Source: Profundibacter amoris (lineage in GTDB: Bacteria > Pseudomonadota > Alphaproteobacteria > Rhodobacterales > Rhodobacteraceae). From it: DNA of 64,000 nt. Location of the stretch: NCBI RefSeq assembly GCF_003544895.1, contig NZ_CP032125.1, positions 1,440,001 to 1,504,000 of the forward strand, read 5' to 3'. Positions 62,898 through 64,000 of the stretch are shown piece after piece. Under the pieces are notes generated by a model. That model was given only the letters and a program-made list of their open reading frames with translations. It did not search any database and was not told the origin of the DNA. Position 1 is the first letter of the stretch, and every line of letters starts with the position of its first letter. Made by a program: the position numbers and the translations under genes.

Positions 62898-63301
62898 GAT
62901 GCTATGGGCGCCAACACTGTTTGTCGGGGCGCATAATAATATAAGCATTTATAAGAGGTGTGACGGGCAGCCTTGACCGAGATCAGCTAAAGCGAACTTT
63001 GCTTTGTTTCAACCCGGTCGATTTACCACGACCCGCCGGGCAAAACACATACGCAGAGGCAATCTGTTCTCGGGATTGTTGTCAACAACATGCATATTGC
63101 TCGAAATTATCCTGACCGAAAGCCATTGTGTCACATACTAAAATGGCAAGAGTATGCTAATTTTTATTCTATAGAGCTAAGGTTTGCCGAACTGGTATAG
63201 AGCAGGCCGAATTATTACGCTAGTGGATTTTAGTAATCAGTCTTTGAACCATGCCCAGAGGCATATTTGATGACGAAATAGACCCATAAAAAAGTGATTA
63301 C
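62898..63301. other. AT-rich intergenic region before galU
   Basis: No supported gene in 400 bp. GC is clearly lower than in flanking genes. It is likely to hold the galU promoter, but no reliable boxes could be picked. Confidence 0.4.
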
Positions 63302-64000
63302 ATGAGCAGTAAAATCAATCAGCGAAAAATCCGAAAAGCAGTATTTCCAGTTGCCGGAATGGGAACCAGATTTCTTCCTGCGACAAAGGCAATGCCCAAG
63401 GAGCTTTTGCCGATCATCGACAAGCCAATTATTCAATACGCGGTTGAAGAGGCCATCGAGGCAGGAATAACCGAACTTGTCTTTGTCACCGGCCGGACCA
63501 AACGGGCGATCGAGGATCATTTCGATCATAGTCCGGAACTTGAAATGCTGTTGGAAAGCCGTGGTAAAAACGCATTGGCTGAACAGATCCGCGAGATAAT
63601 TCCACCCGATATTCACTGTATTTTTGTGCGCCAGCCCGAGGCCCTTGGCCTTGGACACGCCATATTATGCGCCGAACCAGTCATTGGCGATGCCCCCTTT
63701 GCGGTCTTGCTTCCGGACGACATGATGGCTGGCTCAACCAAGCCAACCTCGGATCTGGTAAAGTTTTTTGAAACAACCGGCCGGCCTTCGATTTCAGTTC
63801 TGTCTGTGCCCGATGAATCCGTTGGAAAATACGGAATAATCAAACCTTGTAACGATATTAATGACCAGCACATCCCGTTTTCTGCAATCGTTGAAAAACC
63901 GGAAACCGGACAGGCGCCCTCTAATTATGCTTCGGTGGGACGGTATGTTTTTACAGCCGAGGTTTTTGATCATCTACGCACCATTTCGCCCGGGGTCGGC
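63302..64000 (+). CDS. galU: UTP-glucose-1-phosphate uridylyltransferase, N-terminal part
   Basis: The first 233 codons of a gene that runs off the window end. The protein starts MSSKINQRKIRKAVFPVAG, with the nucleotide site VAGMGTRFLPATKAMPKELLPI, then FVRQPEALGLGHAI, and LLPDDMM for metal binding. It makes UDP-glucose for cell-surface polysaccharides. It is typical GalU; about 60 further residues are expected. Confidence 0.93.
   Translation, partial: MSSKINQRKIRKAVFPVAGMGTRFLPATKAMPKELLPIIDKPIIQYAVEEAIEAGITELVFVTGRTKRAIEDHFDHSPELEMLLESRGKNALAEQIREIIPPDIHCIFVRQPEALGLGHAILCAEPVIGDAPFAVLLPDDMMAGSTKPTSDLVKFFETTGRPSISVLSVPDESVGKYGIIKPCNDINDQHIPFSAIVEKPETGQAPSNYASVGRYVFTAEVFDHLRTISPGVG

Noticed and set aside
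1-64000. CRISPR arrays, prophage, insertion sequences, cobalamin or SAM riboswitches
   Set aside because: No regular spaced repeats, transposase, phage or conserved riboswitch boxes were seen on either strand.

Overview
The window looks like chromosome of an alphaproteobacterium of the Rhodobacteraceae (Roseobacter group). The evidence is high-GC coding sequence with family-typical gene content: a Rhodobacter-type phosphatidylethanolamine N-methyltransferase, an OlsB-type acyltransferase, an NAD-linked formate dehydrogenase with fused FdsG-FdsB, non-pyrrolysine MttB, a corrinoid/tetrahydrofolate methyl-transfer set, CobA/CobB, and a zwf-pgl-pgi operon. I see no prophage, insertion sequence, CRISPR array or rRNA. 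There is one tRNA (Gly, anticodon CCC). The genus and species cannot be told from the sequence alone.

Layout. 1-3.6 kb: end of mtnA, a SorC-type regulator and a divergent aldolase/short-chain dehydrogenase fusion. 3.9-8.4 kb: two-gene NAD-dependent formate dehydrogenase. 8.4-14.3 kb: msrB, olsB, an ABC-F ATPase, a type-2 3-hydroxyacyl-CoA dehydrogenase-like SDR, a small membrane protein with two palindromic operator candidates, and an MttB-family methyltransferase. 14.5-21.2 kb: a PLP decarboxylase between two TPM-domain proteins, pmtA, a PEP-mutase/isocitrate-lyase-like enzyme, a broken acetyltransferase and an aminotransferase. 21.2-24.7 kb: pssA, psd, dgkA, eptA. 24.9-31 kb: an Asp/Gly/His-rich secreted protein, cysS preceded by a cysteine-rich leader peptide, cimA, a phytoene-synthase-like gene and an MFS transporter. 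31-37.3 kb: cobalamin genes cobB-cobA and cbiD-cobK around three tandem paralogous membrane proteins. 37.3-42.7 kb: alkA-like glycosylase, twin esterases, HNH nuclease, a cytosolic reductive-dehalogenase-like protein, a GFA protein and a radical SAM enzyme. 42.9-46.7 kb: zwf-pgl-pgi and tRNA-Gly. 46.8-51 kb: di-haem cytochrome c with a PQQ sugar dehydrogenase, then an ASKHA/2Fe-2S corrinoid-activator-like protein. 51-58 kb: a low-GC hypothetical, a CoA transferase, a PstS/OmpA fusion with a stand-alone copy of its N-terminal domain, two c-type cytochromes and a lipoprotein. 58.2-60.4 kb: a corrinoid methyltransferase, MTHFR and PF13769-like operon. 60.7-64 kb: ppx/gppA, rlmE, a DUF202 protein and the start of galU.

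Three themes link the genes. First, one-carbon metabolism: MttB, MtvA-like methyltransferase, corrinoid activator, MTHFR and formate dehydrogenase could together move methyl groups from quaternary amines through tetrahydrofolate to formate and CO2, with cobalamin made by the cob genes. Second, membrane lipids: PssA and Psd make phosphatidylethanolamine, PmtA methylates it, EptA uses it as a phosphoethanolamine donor, and DgkA recycles the diacylglycerol. Third, central carbon: zwf-pgl-pgi feed the Entner-Doudoroff and pentose phosphate routes. The most novel-looking item is a 14-codon open frame with four cysteine codons just upstream of cysS, which looks like a cysteine-sensing leader peptide.
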